Shown: piece by piece, positions 52,007 through 60,567 of the stretch | How the letters are laid out: each line of letters starts with the position of its first letter | How positions within the stretch are numbered: position 1 is the first letter of the stretch | DNA from: CAYNWT01 sp964450955 | Lineage (GTDB): Bacteria > Planctomycetota > Planctomycetia > Planctomycetales > Planctomycetaceae | DNA length: 60,930 nt | NCBI GenBank assembly: GCA_964450955.1 | Contig: CAYVFI010000040.1 | Span: 1 to 60,930, forward strand | Direction: 5' to 3' | Program-made: the position numbers and the translations under genes | The notes under the pieces: generated by a model | Told to the model about the DNA's origin: nothing | The model's database searches: none | Seen by the model: only the letters and a program-made list of their open reading frames with translations

Positions 52007-53392
52007 TTACTTCTTCTGTCGCACGCCAATATTCCGCCGGTAGTCGTTCGTGAACTCCAGCGAACCCACTTCATCGACAATCGCCTGCCAGGCTTTGTTG
52101 ACGTCGCCAAGAATATCGGCGGCCGGCCGGTTCGCAATTGCATCGGCGGTCAGCACGTTGGCCAGCGCGGCCTGCAGTTTCGCGTTTTTTGAAACCGGCA
52201 AATCAACGACCAGGTGCTCGTCCTGCAGTGTTTCAAACGACGCTTCGACGAATTCGGTGGCTTCGTCAATCGTCAAGCCAGGTTCGAACAGCGGAGCCGC
52301 AATGTCGGTATGCCAATTCGCGGTGAATCCACGGACTGTTGATGCCGGAGAACCAACGACTTCTTCGTTCACCGCCGCCAGCAAGTTGAATCCGGCACTC
52401 AATGCCGTCTCCTCTGACACGTCTGCGACCCCCGCCAGGTAGCCGTCAAACCCAACCAGACCCGGTCGGTTCATGCGGTCGCTTTGCCATTCCGAAAGTG
52501 ACAGACTGTAAACCTCCGGCGAACCTGGCAACCGACAGAACCCCAATCGCACGTCTTCGGCCCGTTCAACAGCCGCGCCAGCAACAGACGGTTCTGTTGT
52601 CAGGCCAATAGCGGCCTTGCCGGTCATCAAAGCAGTGCGACATTGTTCCGGCGTCATATCCCAGCAATCAGCAAACGCCGGAGCAACAGCTTTGAACTCC
52701 GTCAGTGCCCGAATAAACCCTTCCGTATCCAGCCGCGGCGCGCCGGTATCCAGATCGAAAAACAAGCTAAGGCTACCGCGTGGACTTGCATACGCGATCG
52801 ACCTTGCCGTGAACATTGTCGCACGCGTCTTGGCGCTCCATGGTTCCACTGCTGTTTGTCCTGGAGCCCACTCGTTTAAAGTCGTGACCAGCTTGTTGTA
52901 TTCGGCCCATGTCTTTGGCGGTTCCTGTCCGGCGGCTTCCAGCAGGTCCTTTCGGTAGTAGCACAGCAAAGCGGGACAACTAAGCGGAAGCATCCGACCT
53001 TCTCGATCGCGCTTCGCGACACGCTCACGCAACGCGCGGAGCAGTTGGTTCCAATTCAATTCCTCGGGTCCGCGTGAACTTTCCGGCACAACTGCCATCT
53101 GAGATGCGATTGCGTTCGAACCGCTCATGCTGACAATCACAATATCTCCGGGCTCAAACTCCAACGCATCAGCGCTGGCGTACGTGGCAATCACCGCATC
53201 CGCCCCGGTGCGCGCGTTCCATTCTTCTATCAGCGGTTCCAGAACCGGTGACAGCCCGGTTTCGTCGGGCACATGAACCGAAAAGTTGATGCCAGTAAAT
53301 GGGGCAACACTTTCGGCTTCGCTTGCTTCTTCGCCGCCGCAGCCGATCAGGCCGAATGCGATGACTGCAACCATTGAGAAACGTTTCGTCAT
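52007..53392 (-). CDS. Extracellular solute-binding lipoprotein
   Basis: 461 residues starting at the ATG at 53392. The signal peptide ends in a lipobox (MTKRFSMVAVIAFGLIGCGG), so it is lipid-anchored. The mature part is a two-lobed periplasmic binding protein similar to sugar-type ABC ligand receptors (LLCYYRKDLLEAAGQEPPKTWAEYNKL, AAIGLTTEPSVAG). No ABC permease or ATPase gene is adjacent, so it is an orphan in this window. The longer frame to 53464 has no signal and overlaps the HtrA stop. Ligand unknown. Confidence 0.8.
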   Translation of the reverse strand: MTKRFSMVAVIAFGLIGCGGEEASEAESVAPFTGINFSVHVPDETGLSPVLEPLIEEWNARTGADAVIATYASADALEFEPGDIVIVSMSGSNAIASQMAVVPESSRGPEELNWNQLLRALRERVAKRDREGRMLPLSCPALLCYYRKDLLEAAGQEPPKTWAEYNKLVTTLNEWAPGQTAVEPWSAKTRATMFTARSIAYASPRGSLSLFFDLDTGAPRLDTEGFIRALTEFKAVAPAFADCWDMTPEQCRTALMTGKAAIGLTTEPSVAGAAVERAEDVRLGFCRLPGSPEVYSLSLSEWQSDRMNRPGLVGFDGYLAGVADVSEETALSAGFNLLAAVNEEVVGSPASTVRGFTANWHTDIAAPLFEPGLTIDEATEFVEASFETLQDEHLVVDLPVSKNAKLQAALANVLTADAIANRPAADILGDVNKAWQAIVDEVGSLEFTNDYRRNIGVRQKK

Positions 53393-53456
53393 GACGATGT
53401 CACTGTTCTTCGTTTGGATTAGTAACCTTGAACCGCCACACCGCGGTTTCGCGAAA

Positions 53457-54587
53457 TCACTCACCCAGGACTACGGGAATCTTCAGCGTTCGCCCTTCGC
53501 GAACAACACTCAGCAGCACTTCATCACCCGGCTGTTTGCCGTCGATGTAACTAAGGAACTCTTCCGTTGTCCTGCTGACATTGCCATCAACACCCACGAT
53601 CAAGTCCGCGGCTGTTCGGTCAATCCCTTCAATCACAAACGGACCCCGCCGATACTCAACAAGTTTCGGCCCCTTCAAACCGGCCTTCGCAGCCGGACCC
53701 AGCGGATCGAGTGTCTTGATGAGCAAGCCCTGCGTTGTTTCGTACACACGCAGGATACCAATGTCAGCTCGAACAACACGCCCGTTACGAATGAGCTGTG
53801 GGACGATGCGGCGAACCAGGTTAATCGGGATCGCGAAACCAATCCCGGCACTTTGTCCGGTGCGGGTTGCGATAGCGGTGTTCATCCCAATCAGCCGCCC
53901 GTGCGAATCGAACAACGGTCCTCCTGAGTTTCCCGGATTGATAGCCGCATCAATTTGGATAATGGACTTAATCGACCGCGCGTCGGTGACTTGCAGGGAT
54001 CGGTTGAGGCTGGAGATGACACCGGTCGAAAGTGTTCGTTCGTAGCCGAATGGGTTTCCGATCGCGAAGACTTTCATGCCAACCTTCAGATTGCCGGAAT
54101 CGCCAACCTGCGGTGGGAACAATACATCGGCGGGCGCCTTGATTCGAATGATGGCCGTATCGTTAATCGGGTCGGCTCCAATCCGTTCGGCCTCGTAAGT
54201 CTCACCGTCAAACAAAGTCACACGAATTTCACGAGCCCCTTCGATGACATGGTAGTTGGTCAGAATGTGTCCGGCCTTGTCCAGGACGCAGCCAGAACCA
54301 GACCCTTCTTCGTCGCGAGCCAGAAAACCCTGACGCGGTGTTCGGGTCATGATGTTGGCCACGCTGCGGTTGTTCTTCTCGTAAATGTAAACGCTGACCG
54401 CTTCTTCAGGCGTGAGTCCGCCCGCGTTGTACACATTTGGTTCTGACAGCGGAGCAATAGTCTGCAGCCGTGGCTGTTGCTGCCGTTGCTGCGCGTTGGC
54501 AACATTGGCTGAGTACGGAGTGTTGAACCAAAGGGTCATGCCGCATGCGATGGCAGCGGTGAGGAAACAGGACACGAATTGCTTCAT
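53457..54587 (-). CDS. HtrA/DegP-family serine protease with one PDZ domain
   Basis: 376 residues from the ATG at 54587. The start MKQFVSCFLTAAIACGMTLW is a signal peptide or anchor, followed by a Gln/Pro-rich linker. The trypsin-like domain has the catalytic triad: His in ILTNYHVIEGA, Asp in DPINDTAIIRI and Ser in INPGNSGGPLF. A single PDZ domain follows (GPFVIEGIDRTAADLIVGVDG, QPGDEVLLSVVREG). Such proteases degrade misfolded envelope proteins. A longer frame from 54650 adds 21 unsupported residues. Confidence 0.9.
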   Translation of the reverse strand: MKQFVSCFLTAAIACGMTLWFNTPYSANVANAQQRQQQPRLQTIAPLSEPNVYNAGGLTPEEAVSVYIYEKNNRSVANIMTRTPRQGFLARDEEGSGSGCVLDKAGHILTNYHVIEGAREIRVTLFDGETYEAERIGADPINDTAIIRIKAPADVLFPPQVGDSGNLKVGMKVFAIGNPFGYERTLSTGVISSLNRSLQVTDARSIKSIIQIDAAINPGNSGGPLFDSHGRLIGMNTAIATRTGQSAGIGFAIPINLVRRIVPQLIRNGRVVRADIGILRVYETTQGLLIKTLDPLGPAAKAGLKGPKLVEYRRGPFVIEGIDRTAADLIVGVDGNVSRTTEEFLSYIDGKQPGDEVLLSVVREGRTLKIPVVLGE

Positions 54588-54758
54588 TTCAAGCCTCCAG
54601 GTGTCGGTGGGGATGGGCGAATCCAAATATTGCAACAGATGATTCTTCACGGTAATTTAGTATACCGATGAAGGTAAAATTGGCCGTTCTATAAGACATG
54701 CGGGTCGAGTCGGCAACTTCGATGGTCATCACAGGTTACGCACCATACAGGCTATTTG

Positions 54759-56330
54759 ATGGAATTTGCGGACGGGCTTACAGTTGGAATTGACCTCGGG
54801 ACCTCAAACTCCGCGATCGCCTATTTGAACCCCAATGGCGAACCGGTTCTTGTGAAGGACCCGGCTGGTCACGACATCATTCCTTCAATCGTGAGGTTTT
54901 CCGGCGGGAGCGACGTCGAAGTCGGGCACCTGGACCCGGACGACATCGACGATCCGGACGACGTCATTGTTGGCGTCAAGCGGCAGATGGGGACTCACGA
55001 AATTATCCGCGAGGTCGACGGGCAGCAACTGCGCCCCGAGTTCATTTCTGCTTTGATTCTGCGGAAGTTGAAGCAGGCTGCAGAGAACAATTTGGGGCCT
55101 GTCGCCAACGCCGTCATTTCGGTTCCGTATTACTTCAACGATCCCTGCCGCCGAGCGACTCGAGACGCAGGCGAAATTGCCGGACTCAATGTTGTTGACA
55201 TTATCAACGAACCCACGGCTGCGACGTTGGCGTATGCCTGGATTTGCGGTGACCTGGGACGCACGGAAGTTTTCAGTTCAGAAAAACGAATCCTCGTGTA
55301 CGACCTCGGCGGTGGCACATTCGACGCCACTCTGGTTCGCTACACACCGACAGACTTTGAGGTGATTGGAACAGACGGCGACACCTTCCTGGGCGGCCTG
55401 GATTGGACTCGGCGAATCGTTGACATTGTCAGCGAGAAGTTTCTGGATCGATTCAAAGTCGATCCGCGCGACGATCCCTACGTCATGCTGCACCTCACCG
55501 CTCAATGCGACGTCGCCAAGCACGAACTCTCAACGGACGAATCCACCGCGGTCACGCTGTACTACGACGATACCGAACTCCGCGTCATCATTCGGCGTTC
55601 AGAATTCGAAGACAGAGCGGCCGACCTGCTGCAGCGGACACGTGACACCGTCGAACTACTGCTTAGCAGTTGTCAGACTGAACCGTCGCAACTAAACGAA
55701 ACCGTCATGATTGGCGGATCGACCAACATTCCCGCCGTCTGCAAAATGCTGGAAGACGTCACCGGTAAAGCTCCATCGCACCGTCTCGACCCACAACGTG
55801 CCGTCGCGCAGGGAACCGCAGTCCACGCGGCCATTCTTGAGGCTCGTTTTCGTCAAGGCAAAGGCCGCATGGCTGACGCATTACTAAAACGACTGCGTTC
55901 AGTCCGCGCCGAAGATGTCAACTCGCACTCGCTGGGTATCGAACTTACCGACCCGATGAACAAAAAGGTCAAGACAAACCACATCATGATCCCGCGCAAC
56001 TCAAAGTTGCCGACTCATATCAAGCAGCGTTTCAAGACCAACAAGAATAACCCCGAAGGCATTCGCGTTCGTCTTCTCGAAGGCGAATCCGCCGAAGCGG
56101 CCGCATGCACGGTGGTTGGCGAGTGCCGCATCACGGGGCTGCCCAATCTGCCAGCCGGTTCGCCTGTGGAAGTCACCTACGAATACGACGTCAGCCGCCA
56201 CATCAATGTTCACGCGGTCGAACTGACCGGCGGCAACGAAGCATCCGTCCGCATTGTCTGGGACGCCGACGAAGACGTCACCTCCGCCGCCGACCTCCAG
56301 GCCGTCGCCGAAAAATACGAAGTCAGCTAA
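54759..56330 (+). CDS. Short Hsp70/DnaK-like chaperone ATPase
   Basis: 523 residues, shorter than DnaK (about 600-640). The ATPase domain is well kept: GIDLGTSNSAIAYL, NEPTAATLAYAW, DLGGGTFDATLVRY and IGGSTNIPAVCKML. The substrate-binding beta domain is present in part (LGIELTDPMNKKVKTNHIMIPRNSKLP), while the alpha-helical lid is missing. Like other lidless Hsp70s it may work without a standard GrpE/DnaJ cycle. The ATG at 54759 follows a TTG one codon upstream. No J-domain gene is adjacent. A small hairpin, CGAACG-TTC-CGTTCG, sits immediately after the stop (56331-56345). Confidence 0.9.
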   Translation: MEFADGLTVGIDLGTSNSAIAYLNPNGEPVLVKDPAGHDIIPSIVRFSGGSDVEVGHLDPDDIDDPDDVIVGVKRQMGTHEIIREVDGQQLRPEFISALILRKLKQAAENNLGPVANAVISVPYYFNDPCRRATRDAGEIAGLNVVDIINEPTAATLAYAWICGDLGRTEVFSSEKRILVYDLGGGTFDATLVRYTPTDFEVIGTDGDTFLGGLDWTRRIVDIVSEKFLDRFKVDPRDDPYVMLHLTAQCDVAKHELSTDESTAVTLYYDDTELRVIIRRSEFEDRAADLLQRTRDTVELLLSSCQTEPSQLNETVMIGGSTNIPAVCKMLEDVTGKAPSHRLDPQRAVAQGTAVHAAILEARFRQGKGRMADALLKRLRSVRAEDVNSHSLGIELTDPMNKKVKTNHIMIPRNSKLPTHIKQRFKTNKNNPEGIRVRLLEGESAEAAACTVVGECRITGLPNLPAGSPVEVTYEYDVSRHINVHAVELTGGNEASVRIVWDADEDVTSAADLQAVAEKYEVS

Positions 56331-56445
56331 CGAACGTTCCGTTCGATCGGTATCCGGTAAGTGGGTGCGATGGAGTTGGGGGAATGTTAACCCGGCTGGA
56401 CGCTTTTCCGCGGTTGTGGTTCCCCTGGCCCGAACCTGCGGGCCT

Positions 56446-56466
56446 CCGAGCCCCAGGGTTCTATCC
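56446..56466. repeat. Dispersed 21-bp repeat core, copy B (inverted)
   Basis: This is the reverse complement of the core at 7431-7451 with one mismatch, so the two are inverted copies about 49 kb apart. It lies immediately upstream of the M28 peptidase remnant, which suggests the repeat lies at the breakpoint that removed the rest of that gene. Confidence 0.5.
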
Positions 56467-56500
56467 GATTGCTAATCCGCTACCCGTGGATCAAGGCTAG

Positions 56501-56806
56501 ATGTTGTTTGGGACTCCCGCGAAACCGCACCGCCGCGCTTCGAACCTCAAGCCAGCGAGTCCGAATCGGGGCACGCTGTGGCCAATGGGTCCCCGAGGTT
56601 ACGCTACTCTTGGCATTGCCAGTCTCCGCAGCGATCACGTTCCGTTTTGGGAAAACAAGATCCCAGCAGTGATGTGGACTGACACGTCCAACTTCCGAAA
56701 CCCAAACTACCACGCGCCGTCTGACCTGCCAGAAACACTGGACTACGAAGCAATGGCTGATGTCACCCGGCTAATCGTCGGCGACTTGATCCGCAAACAG
56801 CGTTAA
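56501..56806 (+). pseudogene. C-terminal remnant of an M28-family peptidase
   Basis: The open frame (101 codons) has nonsense-looking sequence for about its first 34 residues, then a clear M28 C-terminus: RSDHVPFWENKIPAVMWT, DTSNFRNPNYHAPSD and LPETLDYEAMADVTRLIVGD. The metal ligand in SDH and the C-terminal His are present, but the rest of the enzyme is gone. Its stop codon overlaps the stop of the convergent HD-domain gene. Truncation is probably linked to the repeat just upstream. The exact boundary of homology is about 56600. Confidence 0.72.
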
Positions 56807-58143
56807 GTCCCCAGGCAATCATTTGCGGCAGCTTGAACAATCTTATCCAGTTGTTCGCGACCAGGTATCTCCCCACCAAGCGGTGCAACAAACACTCGAA
56901 CGCGTTTGACATAGTCATCAAACTGCGTTCGCGCTAACGAATCGACGACCGGTGACACATCCTGCAGCGGCCGGTAGACGGACTCTTTCGGAAAGTAGAT
57001 ATCCACTTTGAATTCAACTTCCCGATGTGCGGGTGGAGCGTCAATGATGACGTCTGTCGCCTTTACCTGTGTTCCTATCGCTGCCGTCAATCGCGTGGCA
57101 ACGTCGCCGGCGACCTGAACCAACTTCCCAAACGGCTTGCCCCGAAGCAGTTGGTACAGCGGTTCGTTTTGGTAAAGGCTGTACTCAGCAACGCGTTTGT
57201 AGAGTCTACGTTGAGAACCAAACACGCCTTCGATCAGCGATTCAACATCGGTTCCTTTGGCGGCGTGTCTTAACGATTCGATCATCTGCGGTTCGGACTG
57301 CAGAAACAGGTCCTGCAAATTAAACTGGCCGTGCAAGTCGAAGAACGCCCTGGCAAACATCGTGCTGGCCGATCGAACCGCGTGATGCCAGTAGACCTCG
57401 CTAAACATCACGTACCGAGCAAACACCATCAGCTCAGCAGCCGTCTTGCCTTTGTTACTTATCGCCAATCCATCGCCGGCTTCGTTGACCAGCAGCGATT
57501 GGATAAGCCGGTTCTTGTCGAAGTTGCGGCCGTATGGAACGCCGCAGTGCAGGCTGTCTCGATCAAGGTAGTCCATCTTGTCGATGTCGATTGGTCCGGA
57601 AAGAACCGAACGAACCAGCCGGTACCGCGGGTCGTCATTCTTCCCATCCAGAACCTCAAGAACCTCTTCCGGTTCGACACTCCACTGCTCACGCATTACC
57701 TTCGCCAGCGCACGGTTCGAAGACAGCAACTCGCTGGCAAACGATTCATGCGCGCGGAGGCCTTCCAGTTCCATGTCTTCGATGGGATGACAGAATGGCC
57801 AGTGCCCGATGTCATGCAGCAGCGCGGCGACGATAAGAACTTCCGCCAGGTGACTGTCGACGACCTCGGCAAAACGTTCGTCACGCCCCAGCTGCCACAA
57901 GTACTTCAACGCGTTGTCAAAAACACCCAGAGCGTGTTCGAATCGCGTGTGCGTGGCTCCAGGATAGACCCGCGACGTCAAAGCCAGCTGACTAATATCG
58001 GCCAACCGCTGAAACTCGCCCGTATCCACAATCGCGCGGACGCGCGGCGTAAACGGAACGTCCTGCTGATCGGGTATTCTAATAAGCCCGCTGTTCGCTT
58101 CGCTGCGTGAGAGTTCAGGGATGTCTGCGTAAGGGTGTCGCAT
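56803..58143 (-). CDS. HD-domain phosphohydrolase (SAMHD1/dGTPase-like)
   Basis: 446 residues. The HD superfamily metal site is visible: His70 in THTRFEHALGVF, His110 and Asp111 in LLHDIGHWPFCHP, and a later Asp in IDIDKMDYLDRDSL. This order matches deoxynucleotide triphosphohydrolases and SAMHD1-like enzymes, so dNTP or nucleotide hydrolysis is likely, with the substrate not proven. The start ATG at 58143 opens with MRHPYADIPELSR. It is divergent from pyrB. Confidence 0.9.
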   Translation of the reverse strand: MRHPYADIPELSRSEANSGLIRIPDQQDVPFTPRVRAIVDTGEFQRLADISQLALTSRVYPGATHTRFEHALGVFDNALKYLWQLGRDERFAEVVDSHLAEVLIVAALLHDIGHWPFCHPIEDMELEGLRAHESFASELLSSNRALAKVMREQWSVEPEEVLEVLDGKNDDPRYRLVRSVLSGPIDIDKMDYLDRDSLHCGVPYGRNFDKNRLIQSLLVNEAGDGLAISNKGKTAAELMVFARYVMFSEVYWHHAVRSASTMFARAFFDLHGQFNLQDLFLQSEPQMIESLRHAAKGTDVESLIEGVFGSQRRLYKRVAEYSLYQNEPLYQLLRGKPFGKLVQVAGDVATRLTAAIGTQVKATDVIIDAPPAHREVEFKVDIYFPKESVYRPLQDVSPVVDSLARTQFDDYVKRVRVFVAPLGGEIPGREQLDKIVQAAANDCLGT

Positions 58144-58306
58144 GCCGAATTTATCGACGCGCGATCCTGGAAACGCAAGTCCTCGAACGGATGTTGAAGA
58201 TGGGTATTCGGGATGTGAAATCGATTTGGCTTGCTTGCGACCGGGGGTTTTCGCTTGTACGATTCCACCCGCTTAATGCTCTGGAACGCACGCTCCCCAG
58301 TGACCC

Positions 58307-59266
58307 ATGCCCTCTTCCGCCGAACCATCGACGCGCTTCGCTGACCAATGGTCGCGGCGTCATTTGTTGGGGCTGGAGTATCTGGAACCGGCCGAGATTA
58401 ACCTGATTCTCGATCAAGCCGATGAACTACACGAACTCACCAACGGTGGGCAAACCAAGTTGTCGTGGTTGCAGGGCACCGTCGTTGCGAACCTGTTTTT
58501 CGAACCATCGACGCGAACACGAACCAGCTTCAGCCTGGCCGCCAAACGGCTTAGTGCGGATACCATCGACTTCAGCTCCAGCGGCAGTAGCCTGTCGAAA
58601 GGCGAGACACTGGTCGATACGGCTCGCAATATCGAAGCACTCGGAGTTGACCAGGTTGTCGTTCGGCACCGATCTCCGGGCGCTCCAGGAATGCTGGCTA
58701 AGGCGCTGCAAACGACGGTCCTGAACGCGGGCGACGGAACACACGAACATCCGACGCAGGCGCTGTTGGATATCTGTACCATCAGACGTCACCGCGGGAC
58801 CCTGGAAGGTCAGACGGTTGTGCTGGTCGGCGACATAAGGCACAGCCGAGTCGCACGGTCGAACATTTGGGGGCTGAAGAAACTTGGAGCCCGCGTCATT
58901 GTGTGCGGACCGGCGACGCTGATTCCAACGCGAATCGAAGAATTGGGCGTTGAGGTCTCCTACAACCTTGACGATGTCATCGCCGAAGCCGACTGCATTA
59001 ATCTGTTGAGAATTCAGTTTGAACGCCAGCGCGGTGCGTTCTTTCCATCGATTGCTGAATATGCCCACCTGTTCGGCATGAACGGACAACGTATCCGCAA
59101 AGCCAAAGACAACGCGTTGATTCTGGCACCGGGCCCAATCAACCGCGGCGTCGAACTGACACCGGATGTGGCCGACGGAGACCATTCAGTAATTTTGGAT
59201 CAGGTCCGCAACGGACTCATCATTCGCATGGCGTGCCTGTACCTGCTGTCGCGAGGTGGCTCATGA
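58307..59266 (+). CDS. pyrB: Aspartate carbamoyltransferase catalytic subunit
   Basis: 319 residues. It makes carbamoyl aspartate from carbamoyl phosphate and aspartate, the second step of UMP synthesis. All active-site motifs are present: FEPSTRTRTSF, SSLSKGET, HEHPTQALLD, GDIRHSRVARSN, LLRIQFERQ and APGPINRGVE. The last bases overlap the start of the dihydroorotase-like gene (ATGA), so the two proteins are translated together. In other bacteria ATCase pairs with an inactive dihydroorotase in a stable complex; the same may hold here. Confidence 0.95.
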   Translation: MPSSAEPSTRFADQWSRRHLLGLEYLEPAEINLILDQADELHELTNGGQTKLSWLQGTVVANLFFEPSTRTRTSFSLAAKRLSADTIDFSSSGSSLSKGETLVDTARNIEALGVDQVVVRHRSPGAPGMLAKALQTTVLNAGDGTHEHPTQALLDICTIRRHRGTLEGQTVVLVGDIRHSRVARSNIWGLKKLGARVIVCGPATLIPTRIEELGVEVSYNLDDVIAEADCINLLRIQFERQRGAFFPSIAEYAHLFGMNGQRIRKAKDNALILAPGPINRGVELTPDVADGDHSVILDQVRNGLIIRMACLYLLSRGGS

Positions 59267-60567
59267 CGACGACCATTATTCGCGGCGGGCGCGTCATCGA
59301 CCCATCTCAGGATATCGATCGTGTCGCAAACGTCGTGATCGACAACGGATTCATTCGCGAAATCGCAGAAGGCGCATCGGCACCCGGTGCTCAGGTCATC
59401 GAAGCGAAGGGACACATTGTGTGCCCCGGATTTGTTGACATCCACGCCTGCCTGGGTGAACCGGGCTTCGAAGAAGACGAAACAACAGCCACAGGAACCG
59501 CCGCCGCGGTTGCGGGCGGATTCACCAGCATTGGCTGCATGCCCGACACATCACCGGTTTGCGACAACCGAGCGTCAGCGGAGTTTGTCAAACTTCAGGC
59601 AGAACGCGCGGGCAACTGCAATGTGTTCCCGCTGGGCACCGTGACGAAAGAACGGCACGGCGAAGAACTCGCGGAAATCGGACAACTGGTTCAGGGCGGG
59701 GCAGTCGCGTTTACGGATGGTTCGCTGCCGGTCGCCAACGCCGAAGTGATGCGACGCGCGCTCGAGTATACTCGCATGTTTGATCGGCCCATCCTGTGCC
59801 TGCCGGTTGTTCCTGAACTGGCGGCTGGCGGAGTGATGTTTGAAGGAGCCGTTTCAACCCTTCTTGGCTTGCAGGGAATTCCCGCGGCCGCGCACGACAT
59901 CATGGTCGGTCGCGACATCGCTTTGGCCGAAATGACGGGCGGACGAGTTCACATCATGTGCCTGACGACACGCGATAGTGTCGAACGCGTCAGGCAGGCC
60001 AAAGCTGCAGGCATTCGCATCACGGCCGAAGTCACTCCGCATCATCTCACGCTAACCGATGAGGCGATGAAATCGTTCAACACCAACAACCGCGTGCTGC
60101 CGCCGCTGGTTCCTCAGGATCACGTTGATGCACTGATCGCCGGAATCAAAGACGGAACCATCGACGCGATTTGTTCTGACCACACACCGTTGGCCGGACA
60201 AAAGAAGGACTGCGAAATCGATCACGCGCCGCCCGGCATCAGCGGATTGGAAACAGCATTCGCAGTCGCCGCCAGAACACTTGTCGGCGGTGGGCATATC
60301 GATTGGTCCGACCTCATTCGCCTGCTGACATCCGGTCCGGCGCGAGTCTTGAAGATCGATCGCGGAACACTAAAGCCCGGCAGTCCGGCCGACGTTGTTA
60401 TCCTGGACCCCGAACGCGAATGGACAGTCGATCCCCACGCGTTCCATTCTCGCGGAACCAACAATCCGTTCCACGGCACGACGCTAAAAGGCACCGTCGA
60501 ACTAACACTCGTCGGCGGCCACGTGCGATACTCCCGCGACGGCCAGGCAATCCCCAGCATCAGCTAA
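59263..60567 (+). CDS. pyrC: Dihydroorotase homologue lacking most metal ligands (pseudo-DHOase)
   Basis: 434 residues, full length for type I dihydroorotase (DHOase). The fold and most surrounding motifs are kept: AGGFTSIGCMPDT, VTPHHLTLTDEAM and DGTIDAICSDHTPL with Asp306. The metal ligands are not. HxH at the start (normally VHxHLREPG) reads IHACLGEPG, so Cys63 replaces the second His and Gly the Arg. The third ligand, normally SHCED, is Leu180 in LCLPVV. The fourth, normally AHVS, is Cys233 in HIMCLTT. The protein should not catalyse the DHOase reaction. Coupled to pyrB by ATGA, it resembles the non-catalytic PyrC' proteins that support ATCase assembly in Pseudomonas. An active DHOase should lie elsewhere. 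Confidence 0.9.
   Translation: MTTTIIRGGRVIDPSQDIDRVANVVIDNGFIREIAEGASAPGAQVIEAKGHIVCPGFVDIHACLGEPGFEEDETTATGTAAAVAGGFTSIGCMPDTSPVCDNRASAEFVKLQAERAGNCNVFPLGTVTKERHGEELAEIGQLVQGGAVAFTDGSLPVANAEVMRRALEYTRMFDRPILCLPVVPELAAGGVMFEGAVSTLLGLQGIPAAAHDIMVGRDIALAEMTGGRVHIMCLTTRDSVERVRQAKAAGIRITAEVTPHHLTLTDEAMKSFNTNNRVLPPLVPQDHVDALIAGIKDGTIDAICSDHTPLAGQKKDCEIDHAPPGISGLETAFAVAARTLVGGGHIDWSDLIRLLTSGPARVLKIDRGTLKPGSPADVVILDPEREWTVDPHAFHSRGTNNPFHGTTLKGTVELTLVGGHVRYSRDGQAIPSIS

Noticed and set aside
57331..58110. Long antisense frame (259 codons) opposite the HD phosphohydrolase gene
   Set aside because: HD motifs are on the other strand; this frame shows no domain.
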